From Leptoclinus maculatus (taxonomy: Eukaryota; Chordata; Actinopteri; Perciformes; Stichaeidae), in contig JAVDOI010000010.1 in assembly GCA_032191485.1 (NCBI GenBank), forward strand, positions 22,900,277 to 22,964,276: DNA of 64,000 bases, read 5' to 3'. Positions 13,330-24,289 of this stretch are shown here, one piece after another. The notes below the pieces were generated by a model, which was not told where the DNA came from, ran no database searches, and saw only the letters and a program-made list of their open reading frames with translations. The translations under genes and the position numbers were made by a program. Position 1 is the first letter of the stretch; each line of letters begins with the position of its first letter.

Positions 13330-13925
13330 ACTATCGTCAGCTAACCCTTGAGGAGCTCCTGTCCCAGTTTACGAGAAGCAAAAAAGTCATCACATGTTAT
13401 GTTGTGAGCATGGAGTTCCTGTTTCATATCCAAGACAACCTGTATCCCTTGGTTCTTCTGAGGGGCAGCAGCCCCAGAAAAACATAAGCTGCTCATCAAC
13501 GGTGACATTAGGCCAAGAGTTGGGGAAGAGGGGAATGTGGTCCACCCACTTGTCCGACAATGACTTGACAAGCGAGCTTGTCTCTCTATCGCTGAGCTGG
13601 TTTTATGTCTTGGTTATGGAAATGGGTAAACCTGAAAATGGTTTGGAAGTTTCCCGTAGACAACGTTGTCCAAAAGAGTTCCGGTTCCAGTTCTTTCAGT
13701 TCCTGCATCCTACAGGGATTCCATAGATTCTCTATTTGGTCTTACTGATTCAACCAATTACAATCCACTTTTTTACCAAATTAGTGCTGTCCAGAACAAT
13801 TTTCAGGATGGTGTCTGGCATGAAAAGCTCAAAAGAATACTTTATTTCCAACACACTTATCACCACCATTCACGTCGGCTCTGGTTTCATCCCTATTATG
13901 TTTGAGCCAATTTTGCCATTTTTGA
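13330..13925 (-). pseudogene. piggyBac-type transposase relic (PGBD-like)
   Basis: On the minus strand, several blocks in different frames resemble piggyBac DDE transposases in the right order. First comes a 'KNGKI...NIIGM' block near 13.87-13.93 kb, then 'FELFMPDTILKIVLDSTNL' near 13.76-13.84 kb, and last 'HNITCDDFFASRKLGQELLK' near 13.34-13.41 kb. The blocks are separated by stops and frameshifts, so this is a decayed copy. It lies just beyond the 3' end of the LINE inserted at 14127. It may relate to the source of the TTAA-flanked MITEs in the window, but no terminal repeats were found for it. Confidence 0.7.
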
Positions 13926-14104
13926 CACATATTTCTCCTTCTTCAGGCTGACCAGCTGCTTTTGGAGCTGGTTCCTGACAAGCTTGTCTTGGGTCTGTTT
14001 CCCGACTGCTTAGTCTTGGAGCTGTCTTCTGACGTGCTGGTCTTGGAGAAGCAGATTCAAGCACGTAGCCATTCAGAGTGGGCTGACTGCTTGGCTCCCG
14101 GTAA
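13926..14104. repeat. Degenerate short tandem repeats
   Basis: Imperfect copies of a word like 'gtcttggagctgt.ttctgac' recur several times between about 13950 and 14055. On the minus strand they give a Pro/Arg/Gln-rich reading next to the piggyBac relic. Confidence 0.45.
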
Positions 14105-14126
14105 TGCTGCTTGTCAGCCTTGTCAG
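14105..14126. repeat. LINE target-site duplication, 3' side
   Basis: The segment begins tgctgcttgt and matches 17494-17513 (tgctgcttgcagtcttgtca) with one substitution and a 2-nt difference. It marks the LINE insertion target. Confidence 0.65.
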
Positions 14127-14432
14127 TTGTGTCAATTCAATTCAATTCAATTCAAATTTATTTTGTATAGCCCAAAATCACAAATTACAAATTTGCCTCA
14201 GAGGGCTTTACAATATGTACACATGACATCCTCTTGTCCCGGAACCCTCACATCGGAACAGGAAAAACTCCCCCAAAAAACCCCTTTAACGGGGAGAAAA
14301 GAGGAAGAGACCTTAGGGAGAGCAACAGAGGAGGGATCCCTCTCCCAGGATGGACAGAAGTGCAATATATGTCAAGTGTTGAACAGCATAACAAAATTAC
14401 AACACATGCAATATAATTTCAACACATTCAAT

Positions 14433-14900
14433 GTATGACGGCAGGTGGAAAGACCAGGTCCAGGTACAACCCGGATCCAGAGGTACCTGCGAGGCGATAA
14501 AGCACAGATACTCTGGTGAAAAAGCTGGTCAATAATGTGCATTAATGGGACCGGTAATATGAAATAGTAATGTAAGTAATAATAAGAGTGCTATTCATCA
14601 GTGGTAGTCAGCAGGGCCAAAGCGGGTGGAAGGACCAGGGCCCAGACGAAACCACGATACATGGAAACCTGTGAGGAGAGAAAGCACAAAGACTCCGGGG
14701 AAGAAACAAAGTCAGTAATGTGCATTTAGTGGTAATGGTAATATGGTTGATAATGTTAATAATAAAATAGGTAGTAGGTATCTGCAGGGCCATGGCGGGT
14801 GGAAGGACCAGAGTCCAGATGAAACCACGATCCATGGGAACCTGTGAGGCGAGAAAGCACAAAGACTCCGGGGAAGAAGTAGAGTTAGTAGTGAGCATTA
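14433..14900 (-). repeat. Three tandem copies of about 176 bp in the LINE 3' UTR
   Basis: Copies begin near 14433, 14611 and 14787, each carrying 'gcgggtggaaggaccag', 'cctgtgaggcgagaaagcacaaagactc' and 'gggaagaa' in order. Copies two and three are most alike; the first is more diverged. Confidence 0.8.
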
Positions 14901-15033
14901 ATGGGACATCAATTCATACAGACAGAGATGAAGAAGAGGAGAGAGGAGCTCAGTGTATCCTAGGACGTCCCCCTGTAGTCTACGCCTATACCAGTTTGTC
15001 TAAGGGGTGGTCCAAGGCAAACCTGAGCCAGCC

Positions 15034-16371
15034 CTAACTATAAGCACTATCAAAAAGGAAAGTCTTAAGTTTACTCTTAAATGTGGTGAGTGTGTCTGCC
15101 CCCCGGACTGAAACGGGAAGCTTGTTCCACAAAAGAGGAGCTTGGTAACTGAAGGCTCTGGCTCCCATCCTACTCTTTAAGACTCTAGGAACTACAAGTA
15201 ACCCTGAATTAGTGGAGCGCCGCTCCCTAGTAGGATAATATGGTACTATAAGCTCTTTAAGATATGATGGTGCCCGACCAGTTCGGGCTTTGTAGGTGAG
15301 TAAAATAATTTTAAATTCTATTCTAGATTTTACAGGGAGCCAGTGCAGAGAAGCTAATACAGGACTAATATGATCTCTTTTCTTAGTTCTTGTTAGTACA
15401 CGAGCTGCAGCATTCTGAATCAGCTGGAGAGATTTAAGAGATTTATTAGAGCAACCTGAAAATAAGGAATTGCAGTAATCTAGTCTAGAGGTAACAAATG
15501 CATGAACTAATTTCTCTGCATCGCTATGAGACAAGATGTGTCTGATTTTTGAAATATTACGTAGGTGAAAAAAGGCAGTCCTAGAAATTTGTTTTATCTG
15601 AGAATTAAAAGACAAATTCTGATCAAAAATGACCCCAAGATTCTTTACGGTGCAGCTGGATGTCAGCGCAATGCCATCTGGAGAAACTATGTCATTAGAT
15701 AACTGATTTCGGAGGTGTTCTGGGCCTAGTAGAATAACTTCAGTTTTGTCTGCGTTTAACATCAGGAAGTTGCAAGTCATCCAGGTTTTTATGTCCTTTA
15801 GACATGCTTGCAGTTTAGTGAGCTGGTTGGTTTCATCTGGTTTAATCGATATATACAATTGAGTATCATCTGCATAACAATGAAACTTTATGGAGTGTTC
15901 TCTGATAATATTACCTAAAGGAAGCATATATAAGGTGAACAAAATTGGTCCAAGCACAGAACCTTGTGGAACTCCATAACTAACGTTGGTCCTCATCGAG
16001 GCTTCATCGTTTACATATACAAACTGAGATCGATCCGATAAATAGGATCCAAACCAGTTCAGTGCGGTTCCTTTGATACCAATATAATGTTCTAGTCTCT
16101 GTAACAGGATATAATGGTCTATGGTGTCGAACGCAGCACTAAGATCTAACAAGACAAGAACAGAGACAAGTCCTTTGTCTGATGCAATTAGAAGGTCATT
16201 AGTAATTTTTACCAGAGCTGTCTCAGTGCTGTGATGCTTTCTAAATCCTGACTGAAAATCCTCAAATAAACTATTGTTATGTAGAAAGTCACACAACTGA
16301 TTAGCTACTGCTTTCTCAAGGATCTTAGAGAGGAATGGAAGGTTGGAGATCGGTCTATAGTTAGCCAACAC
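15034..16371 (-). pseudogene. LINE ORF2 fragment: reverse transcriptase and C-terminus
   Basis: A 445-codon open frame encodes most of a non-LTR reverse transcriptase. It opens with the NYRPISNLPFLSKILEK block (residues about 4-20), followed by the FRKHHSTETAL block and DLSAAFDTIDH (motif A). YGVPQGSVLGPILF (motif B) and the catalytic FHCYADDTQLY (motif C) come next. The C-terminal region, with SRLDYCNSL, NAAARVLTRT, LHWLPV and a terminal LKTFLF, is intact. The frame is complete from the RT fingers to the stop, and the catalytic YADD is preserved. It is disconnected from the upstream endonuclease/linker by a 4-bp duplication near 16416-16425, so the element is dead as a unit. Confidence 0.9.
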
Positions 16372-16405
16372 CTCTGGGTGGAGAGTGGGCTTCTTAAGAA
16401 GAGGT

Positions 16406-17450
16406 TTAATTACTACTTGCTACTTTGAAGGACTGTGGTACAAGGCCTGTTAGTAGAGACAGGTTGATCATATCTAGTAGAGATGTGCTAATTAATGGTA
16501 GCACTTCTTTAAGCAGTCTAGTCGGTATAGGATCCAAGAGACAGGTAGAAGGTTTAGACTTAGAGATTGTTGAAGTTAATTTATCAAGATCGATGGGAGC
16601 AAAGCCATCCAGACATATATCATGGCCTGCAGCTGTTTCCAAGGGTACCCTATTTGAGGAAAGATCGGTACTAGTCGAGGGCAGTACATTGTTAATGCTC
16701 TCTCTAATAGTTATGATCTTATCATTAAAGAAGTTCATGAAGTCATTACTACTGAGGTCTATAGGAATACACGGCTCAACAGAGCTGTGACTCTCTGTCA
16801 GCCTGGCTACAGTGCTGAAGAGAAACCTGGGGTTGTTCTTATTTTTTTCTATTAACGATGAGTAATAGGCTGCTCTAGCATTACGGAGGACCTTCTTATA
16901 TATCTTAAGATTGTCTCACCAGACTAACCGAGATTCTTCCAAGTTAGTGGAACGCCATGTCCTTTCAAGTTTTCGCAATGTCTGCTTTAATTTACGGGTT
17001 TGAGGGTTATACCATGGGGCGAACCTCCTTTGTTTTACTAACTTCTTTTTTAGAGGAGCAATAGAGTCTAGTGTCCTTCTCAGTAAGCTAGTAGCACTAT
17101 CGACAAGATGATCAATCTGGGTCGGACTAAAGTTATCACAGGAGTCCTCTGTTATATCAAAGCATGGTATTGAGTTGAATAAAGATGGAATCGCTTCTTT
17201 AAACTGAGCTACGGCACCATCAGATAGACATCTAGTGTAATAGCTCTTGCTTAATGGCGCACACTCAGTTAGTAGGAACTCAAAAGCCACTAGACAATGG
17301 TCCGACAAGAGAGGGTTCTGCGGAAAGACCACCAAATCTTCTATTAAGATGCCATAAGTCAGAACCAGGTCAAGGGTGTGGTTAAAACAGTGAGTGGGTT
17401 TCTGTACACTCTGACAGAAACCAATCGAATCTAATAATAAGATAAACGCA
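16406..17450 (-). pseudogene. LINE ORF2 fragment: endonuclease C-terminus and linker
   Basis: This stretch stays in one minus-strand frame, interrupted by one in-frame TGA near 16911-16916, probably a CGA-to-TGA CpG decay. The part starting near 17450 holds the end of an apurinic-type endonuclease, including LDLVLTYG and the SDHCLV block that contains the catalytic Asp-His pair. The linker (FNDKI...) leads to the frameshift before the RT. The first two-thirds of the endonuclease are absent because of 5' truncation. Confidence 0.8.
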
Positions 17451-17513
17451 GTACTAAGGCTATCATTGCAGTACTAAGGCTATCATGTCAGAGTGCTGCT
17501 TGCAGTCTTGTCA

Positions 17514-18310
17514 AGAACTGCTCATCGCTTGTTGACCGCTGGGAAGTGAAGAAGAGTTTTTAACGTTGGTATATCATGGATCTAGCAGCAAAAGTAAACA
17601 ATCCGCTCCAGACAACATCCTCGATTCGGTCTGTAGAGCCCCGAAATCTCGCCCCCGCTGCTGCACAGAGCACTGTTAGCTTTTTTTATTCAAAGTTTAT
17701 TAATATTGAGCTAAATTTGACACGGCACTCCTTTGGGTCCCCAGTAATACACCCGCAAAGTGTGAAGTCGAGATCGGATGAAGTGTTGTGGAGATATGCT
17801 GAGGACATGCCCACATACACCTTAAAGATAGACAGACATTCCTTGCTTAGTATTTGGAAGACTTCTTTTGGTCAATTGTTGATCACTTAACATTGAACAA
17901 CCCAACTGTGGAACATCTACTAAAATGGCACTTGGAAGCATATGTCACTTTTTCTGTTATTGATTGAGCACATCAATTTCAGTGGCAAGAATATGCACAC
18001 TAGGTATGACAACAACACATAAATTGAGTACACATTCCCATCTGTGTGGTTTTGGAATGTGATTACAAAGATCTGTCATCATGTTCAAACTGGCAATTAG
18101 TAACAAGCTAAAAATGAATGGGCTAAAGATAAATCAACAAAATTGTCTTTAACCAAAGCTTGGCGCCTACACTTGGTCTCCAATCTGATTATTATAGAAG
18201 GCTATCAGGGAGGTTTCAAAAGACAAGCTTTTTCTTATTTGTTCAGCACTAATCAGTTTGTTCGTACCTAAAAAAAAAGTTGTTCATGGATTTCATCTTC
18301 TCTGTTTCAG
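17514..18310. other. Upstream flank of the cadherin coding exon
   Basis: No coding gene is supported. A modestly GC-richer patch at about 17530-17700 holds an unassigned 104-codon frame (17576-17890). The end (about 18285-18310) is pyrimidine-rich and finishes ttctctgtttcag, a good splice acceptor for the next exon. Confidence 0.5.
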
Positions 18311-18811
18311 GAAGTGCAGACCTTTGATGAGCCTCTGACCAACCAGCTTTTGTTTTTTTTTTGCTTTCAACATGAAGAAAAAGGACTTCAGCTTTCGGCC
18401 CTAGTGGATATCATATACGCTGTTGAAGCAAAACATTTTCATGGACTTTACTACAATTATATGGACTGCTTGTACCTTCTTTCATGTTAATTCTACAAAA
18501 GAAATCAAATGGTTCTCATCTGCTGGAAGCAGACTGCAACATATTAAGAAGCATCTCTTCTCCACACAAAGTTGAACAGATTGAACAAGATTATGGAGTT
18601 CTTCTTTATTTTTCTGAGGAAACTGTACGAAATGATTTGTTGGACCGCACCATATGCACACTCATGACTACCCTGCACTGCGAAAAAAGGACTGTATACC
18701 TGTGTGTTTGAGGGTATTTGTGGCTTTGTGCGAGTGATTGTGTATGCCCACAGCGGTATGACACCGTCGAAGTGAGAGGGGAAGACATTTCCGGACCATT
18801 CTTTCTTGACG
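18309..18811 (+). promoter_or_regulatory. Probable 5' UTR part of the cadherin exon, with upstream ORFs
   Basis: A strong acceptor (ttctctgtttcag, AG at 18309-18310) suggests that the first coding exon begins at 18311, with about 500 nt of 5' UTR spliced to unseen upstream exons. The stretch contains several ATGs, including an uORF of 75 codons (18484-18711) ending about 100 nt before the main ATG. Transcription from a local promoter is the alternative. Confidence 0.5.
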
Positions 18812-19705
18812 ATGACACTTCCAGCAGGCGTGGCTGCAAGTTCCTGTCTTTGTACTCTTGTGTTTTTCCTATGTGTTGTCTCCCAGAGTTGTTATGGGAC
18901 CCGGGTCGATCTGAGTGCCCACACTAACCCCAGCCTGTACCCTAATCCGCGGCTCAAGTCACTGCCAGAACCAACCCCACTGCCAAGCTCCATTCCTGAA
19001 AAAAATATGTCTCCAGTAAATCCCAGCCAGCACTCAAGCTTGAGCAGCAACCACTGGAGCAAGACTCAGCTGAAGCCTTGGCTTGAAACAATGTCCTATC
19101 TTACTGACAAGCATAAGGCCAACTCAAACTTACCATCATCAATCTCCCCGACCACATCAAACTCAAACGGAAGACTCAAGCTAGAGCATGCACCCAAACA
19201 GAGTTCTAATTCAAGGCAAAAGTCAAATTCTAATCAGGCGGCAAGATATACCTTAAACAATCCCAAGCAATTTTCAAACATCAACCCCAAAACCAATCCA
19301 CCACCAAAGCCCAAGGCATTCTCCAACTCTAAAGCAGTGTCCGGGCCTAAGACACATTCTGAGTCAGCCCCCAACACTAAATTATCTTTACTACCTAGTC
19401 CTAATCAAACATCTGACTCATCTGATACAATCAACCCCAGCACCTACTACAATGCCAGCCCTCCTACACTATCGAATCCTAAATCTCATTCCAAATTCCG
19501 ATTTTCACAAATAAATACAAATGAAAAATCTAACTACAAGATCTCCAACCCAAACTTCAGAGCATCCCTAAGAGTACAGAATAACGAGACCAAGTTCCTG
19601 GGGACTGACAAGGATTCCCCTTATCGACCCAAGGGAGGCTGGATCTGGAACCAGTTCTTTGTTCTGGAGGAACACATCGGGCCTGAACCTCAATACGTTG
19701 GAAAG
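18812..19705 (+). CDS. cdh18: Type II classical cadherin, coding exon 1 (cadherin-18-like)
   Basis: This exon opens a calcium-dependent cell-cell adhesion receptor. I start at ATG 18812 (A at -3) because the frame has a stop at 18773 and no earlier ATG. Residues 1-29 form a signal peptide with a Leu/Val/Phe/Cys core ending in CYG. Residues 30-275 are a 246-residue Ser/Asn/Pro/Lys-rich propeptide with NxS/T sequons and no predicted fold. From 276 comes the EC1 amino end, GWIWNQFFVLEEHIGPEPQY, with Trp277 and Trp279, the two tryptophans that type II cadherins swap between partners. The convertase site before it reads RPKG, not RPKR (Gly275, codon GGA at 19634-19636). Exon 1 ends after codon 298 in phase 0 at gtaaga. 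The family call is secure; cadherin-18 is the best guess from EC1 and the signal region, and cadherin-12 or another paralogue is possible. Confidence 0.9.
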
Positions 19706-20199
19706 GTAAGATATCTTTGTCATTTGACATGTTTTTTCTTTCAATGCAGTTCATAGATAAATGCATTTGATAGATCAGAGAAAATTCACTTGGTTTTCCT
19801 CAACCTCTTCTTTTCTTCTATTTCTGGGCATATGTTAAGTAGAGAGCACACACTTGATGTTGACATTTCTTCAGCGTACTCGTCCATGTCTTGCTGAAAT
19901 AACTACGAACTTGGGAACAAAATACAGACTTCCATTTTATTTGTCTGTAATTTACAGCAGTGTACACCGAAGATGTTGCAATGCAGTATTAAGCAGTGTT
20001 CAGAATACAGTTTTAAAAAGGACATGTATTTTAATGTATCTATAAATAGAATTTGTATCTGATTATAGCATTATTAGAATTTTTCTGAATGCAGAAGCAG
20101 TTTTGGGAGTGGGTACCAAATGAGTCACCAAAGTCAGACAGGTAGGCAGTCAGTGAAGCAAACAAATCCCAAAACAGTCTGAGATTATTAGCAGCCGGG

Positions 20200-20300
20200 C
20201 CATAGACTGTATATAAGAAGTGGAGGCTGTGGACAGCGGTTTTGAAGCCTCGAATTCGACATTTTGGATGTTGCCATCTTGGATTTGGGCACTCACTATA
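20200..20300 (+). repeat. Fragment of dispersed repeat X
   Basis: It carries 'agactgtatataagaagtgg', 'ggttttgaagcctcgaattcg' and 'gttgccatcttgg', matching the same region of the copies at 58.3-58.8 kb and (reversed) 24.3-25.06 kb. Confidence 0.55.
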
Positions 20301-20446
20301 ACATCCAGCTATCATCAGAACACATATGCACATAATATTCACAGAACCTGCTCTTTAAATTATAACAGAGTATTTACAATTTAATTATACAATTCCAAGC
20401 ATACTACCTAAAAGCAACAAGCAATCACGTGGTGAGAGGAGAGAGA

Positions 20447-20447
20447 G

Positions 20448-20500
<53 letters not shown>
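20447..20500 (+). repeat. (GA)n(TG)n microsatellite
   Basis: A short GA run followed by about 24 TG units, then a purine-rich stretch to about 20530. Confidence 0.95.
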
Positions 20501-20501
<1 letters not shown>

Positions 20502-20829
20502 GGAGGGGGAGGAGAGAGAAAAAGAGAAAGATGGCGGACGTAGTCTCATAAGTGATTACGCCATGCAAGACTTAACAATGGGGGAGGAGAGAGTAAAAAG
20601 AGAGGCAGACGTTCTTTTTGGTGTTTCCAGTTCTCTTCTAAATCCTTGTGATACAGATCGTATTGTTCCGACACTTCACCCACCTCCTCCACTCCAGACC
20701 CTCTTGTGCCTCCTCTGTGCCCAGCAGGCTTTAAACAATTTGAGCCAGTATCATTCTCCTTATTATCAGAGGTAGTGCATCATCTGCAGTCTTTAAATTG
20801 CACCCTAAAGTATTCCTTCTCAGCTACTA

Positions 20830-22000
20830 AAATGAGTTTTTAATAGTGTTGGGTCAAGTATCCTTGCATTGATAAACACCTCTCTTATCTAAGGGTGTGT
20901 TCCAGCTGCTCTCAAACATGCTGTAGTGCAGCCTCTCGTCTCTTCTCCCTAATTTCAGGCTTATTTCTGAGCTACCTTTTCTGTCTAAAGCTCTGGAGAA
21001 AGTAGTTTGTATTCAGTTGCAAGCATTTTGTGGTGAACCATGATATTTACGTAAGCTTTCAGTGTGACTTTAAACCACACTATAGTACTGAAACAGCTCT
21101 GAAACAGAGTTTTTAATGACGTTCTAGACTCAGGGAACTCTGCGATGCTGGTGCTTTTAGACCGCTGCCTTTGACACCGTGGATCATAGGATCCTTTTAT
21201 GGTGGTTAAACCTGGTGTGTGCATTAAAGGTACTGCCCTCAAATGGTTCCAGTCTGACCGATAAGAGTTTCTGGGTTCACTTAGGCGAAGATTGTTCAGC
21301 TGCTTCCTCAAGGCTCCATTTTGGGTCCTATCCTCTTTGCATTGCATATGCTGCCATTGAGGTCAATTTTCAAGGAACGTTATATTACTTTCCATTGTTT
21401 CGCTAATGTTCAAAACATTTTTTGACTATAACATCAAATAGCAAAGACTTATTTCAGCCTTTGCTGAACTTTTTAAAGGACATCAAAACGTGGATGGATT
21501 TAATCTTTGTCAGTGTTAATGAAAATAAGACTGAGCTCGTCATGTTTTTATGACCTGACCTATTGGATGGCCCTGTTATCACTATCAACCTATTGTTAGG
21601 AATCTTGGCATGATTTTTGACAGCTTCTTTCAATTTGACAAAAAAATGACTTCAGTGGTCAAAAGTAGCTTTTTCTATTTAAGATTTTAGCCGTGGTAAA
21701 GGCCTATCTGTCTCCCAAAGATCTCAAGTTACTCGTGCTTTTGTTACCTCTCGGTTAGACTTATTGGGAATGAAAATGGGATCACGTATCACCAGTATCA
21801 GCCTCCCTCCACTGGCTTCCTGTTCGTTTCAGGATTGATTTTGATATTGTATTGCTTGTGTTTAAGGATTAAATGGGCTGACACCAGCAGAACTCTTTAA
21901 ATTATTAATTTGTGACATTTGCGTTTTGTGCCTGTTCAGCAGATTGGTCAACTGTGGTTGTTGTTAAATGTGCTATAGAAGTGAAGTTTGACTTGACTAC
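20830..22000 (+). mobile_element. Old, decayed L2-type LINE copy
   Basis: The plus strand keeps RT blocks in the right order with many stops and frameshifts: a 'FRLISELPFLSKALEK'-like block near 20958-21005, a 'DTVDHRIL' block near 21172-21196, and 'PQGSILGPILFALHMLPL' near 21303-21357. It ends near 22000 with 'aaatgtgctatagaagtgaag' and 'tttgacttgact', an L2-like 3' terminus. It is far more degraded than the copy at 14.1-17.5 kb, so it is older. Confidence 0.75.
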
Positions 22001-24289
22001 TTAATGCTCTAGTATGTTTACCAGTGAGACTGCTGATCAGTGGGTTTGTAGAGCTTTGTCGTGAGAGTGAAACTAAACAGTAAAGCCAGGCAGCTTGAAT
22101 GAACTGAAACTCCAAAGCTCCATAAAGCCAAGGGAAGCTGCAGTCAGATGACAAGTCTCTGTAGGTTCATCACTATGAGTGACCTTTTGATACGCTGTTG
22201 TTATAAAATAGATTGATTACAGCTGCTTTAAGTAGGAGCTTTGTGTAAGAACCTGGTTCCATCTGTTGGTTTTCTGTTCACTCATCACTATGCTATTATG
22301 AACTATATAATAATCAAAATATGGGCAAAGTTGATTCTGGAGTAGTCATAGTTGACCACTTCTGGCAAATCAGTCATTTTACTACAAGTTCAATGATTTG
22401 CCAACTAAATGAATATTGTTGAACCCAATTATCAAAATTAGGTTTTTGATTTTTAAAAATCTGATATATGCTTGTTCAAGCTAACTGGCTAGCATGCAAT
22501 AATTAGACAAATTGTCCTAATTTTTAGTAGCTACTAACCTTCAGCAGTTTAAACTGTTGTTATTTCATAGACATTTTTTTTTTGTTAAGGCCAATTACTG
22601 CAGAGCTGCTGGTTGAGGTGGGACATGATGACTATTCTTCAGGAGGAAAACGGAAGGAGACCAGCCATAGAAGAACAATCAATAAACTATGCCTAAACCT
22701 ATTATCCAGTATAACCGACCTGGGGAAGTCTCTTTCTGTGTGGATCCGAGGGAGAGATTTAGTCCTGCATTCAACAGAACACTATGTACATGAATGTAAG
22801 AACATATAAAGCATGTGTGGTGCCCAGACAGAATAGCTTATCCTGGCAAACGTCAGTCTTTTAAAGCCATTGCATACAGACATTTACATATTGTACCAAG
22901 TATCGCTATCTGACGGTCTATCTCCCAGAGTCAAAAGAAATACAAGTCACTTGTTTAAAACCCATCATGTGAATGGAAGTGTGTGTCCCATTGGCCAGCT
23001 GATCGCTGCCACACTGCACAGAGCTAATTCAGCGGTCACTGCTGATAACAGACCTCGCTGTCCCAGAAGAATAACCCCCAGGTTGAAGCTTTTTTCTCTT
23101 TCAGCACTGTTGCCACTGTTGGCGCTTCATCAGGGGTATGAATCCCAGAACGCTTGCAGTGATTAGCTGTGTGCAAAACCATAGAAAGTCAGTTTCGTTC
23201 TTGATCTGGGTTCGAAAAGGATCGATTGCAGGTGTAAGTTTTGAACCTACGAACCGATAGCCAGCCCTTCAGATGATCCACCCAATAGTTTCCTCATGGA
23301 GGTGCTTCAGAAAAAAGGATGAATCACCTGGGGACCATGAATGTCTGTACGATATTATGTGTTACCATTAACTACACATATGATGTTAGACTGTGGAAAT
23401 ATATAATTAGAAAGACATACACGCCTAAACGCTGTCAAGGCTCTGTGTAACATCTGCATATTATAAATATTAAATATTTTCATATTTAATATTATACATG
23501 GCCCAGAGGCTTCGTCAGTTAGTCAAAGACATGTTAACCTCTGCGAGTTGTCCTCACCTTGATGTCACATGTCACATCATTGAGGTCACGTGTGGTGAAG
23601 CATTGACTCCTTGTTTGTGCCTCTCAACTGTCTCTTCTTCTCTGCTCTCTCTTCACACCCAGTATAGCTGTTTGAGCAGCAGCAGCAGTAGTTCGAGGTG
23701 TGGATTTATTATTTAACACGAGGCAGCTCTGCTCTCTTCATGTGTGACAAAGATGTTAGACTTTATTTAGGGAAATTATCTGTCCTTCCATTCACCTGCA
23801 GTGCTGTTAATTACACAGAATGCATTTTTGAATCTCCAACCATGGTTACAAATGAAGGTTGGGTTAGGAAAGTGTGGTTATTGACCAGCTTCATGTATTT
23901 TGCAGTATCCAGGTCACTACTGCATGTGAACCTGTTTTTTTATCATGAGGTGATGACATTTGGAGGGACATGGATGTAAAGTGCAACTTGACTCTTTGGT
24001 GAAGGGTTACCACCATGAGGCAGTCATTCAGGTTATCTGCGGTAGCCCCACAGCCCTGTCAGAACCCATCAACCCCACCCGTCATGTTCCACATCATTTG
24101 ATATTAAACTAGATAATATTCTCACATTTTTGTCAACGAAACACACAAGACATAGTGATCCTTGCATCGGGCTTGGTCTTGTTTTGATTCTTACAGTAGC
24201 TATGGTCAACTTTGCATTTGTACTACTACCACTCGGAGTTGCAGAAGCTTGACTGTTCAGCCGTGTATCTGTGCTTGCTTACTAGTTTT
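22001..24289. other. Intronic non-coding stretch
   Basis: No gene or clear repeat boundary seen. Open frames are under 100 codons without domain evidence. Confidence 0.4.

Larger units (their letters stand above)
14127..17493 (-). mobile_element. L2-type non-LTR retrotransposon, 5'-truncated
   Basis: This is a minus-strand LINE of about 3.37 kb between diverged target duplications (14105-14126 and 17494-17513). It ends, in element orientation, with a (TTGAA)n tail at about 14135-14155 preceded by the fish L2-like terminal sequence ('tttgcctcagagggctttaca' on the plus strand, about 14193). The ORF covers the C-terminal endonuclease, linker, reverse transcriptase and C-terminal region. The endonuclease N-terminus is missing. 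A 19-bp word at 17448-17466 is repeated at 17468-17486, right at the 5' truncation. I assign it to L2 in the Jockey superfamily by sequence style; Rex1-like is an alternative. Confidence 0.88.

Noticed and set aside
16425..16790. Plus-strand ORF of 121 codons
   Set aside because: Antisense shadow of the LINE linker coding region.
17576..17890. 104-codon ORF upstream of the cadherin exon as a first exon
   Set aside because: No signal peptide, no homology clue and no good donor joining it to the cadherin frame; noted only as unassigned.
18806..18811. Start of the cadherin frame at TTG 18806
   Set aside because: TTG is not a normal vertebrate start. The first in-frame ATG after the upstream stop (18773) is at 18812 and has A at -3.
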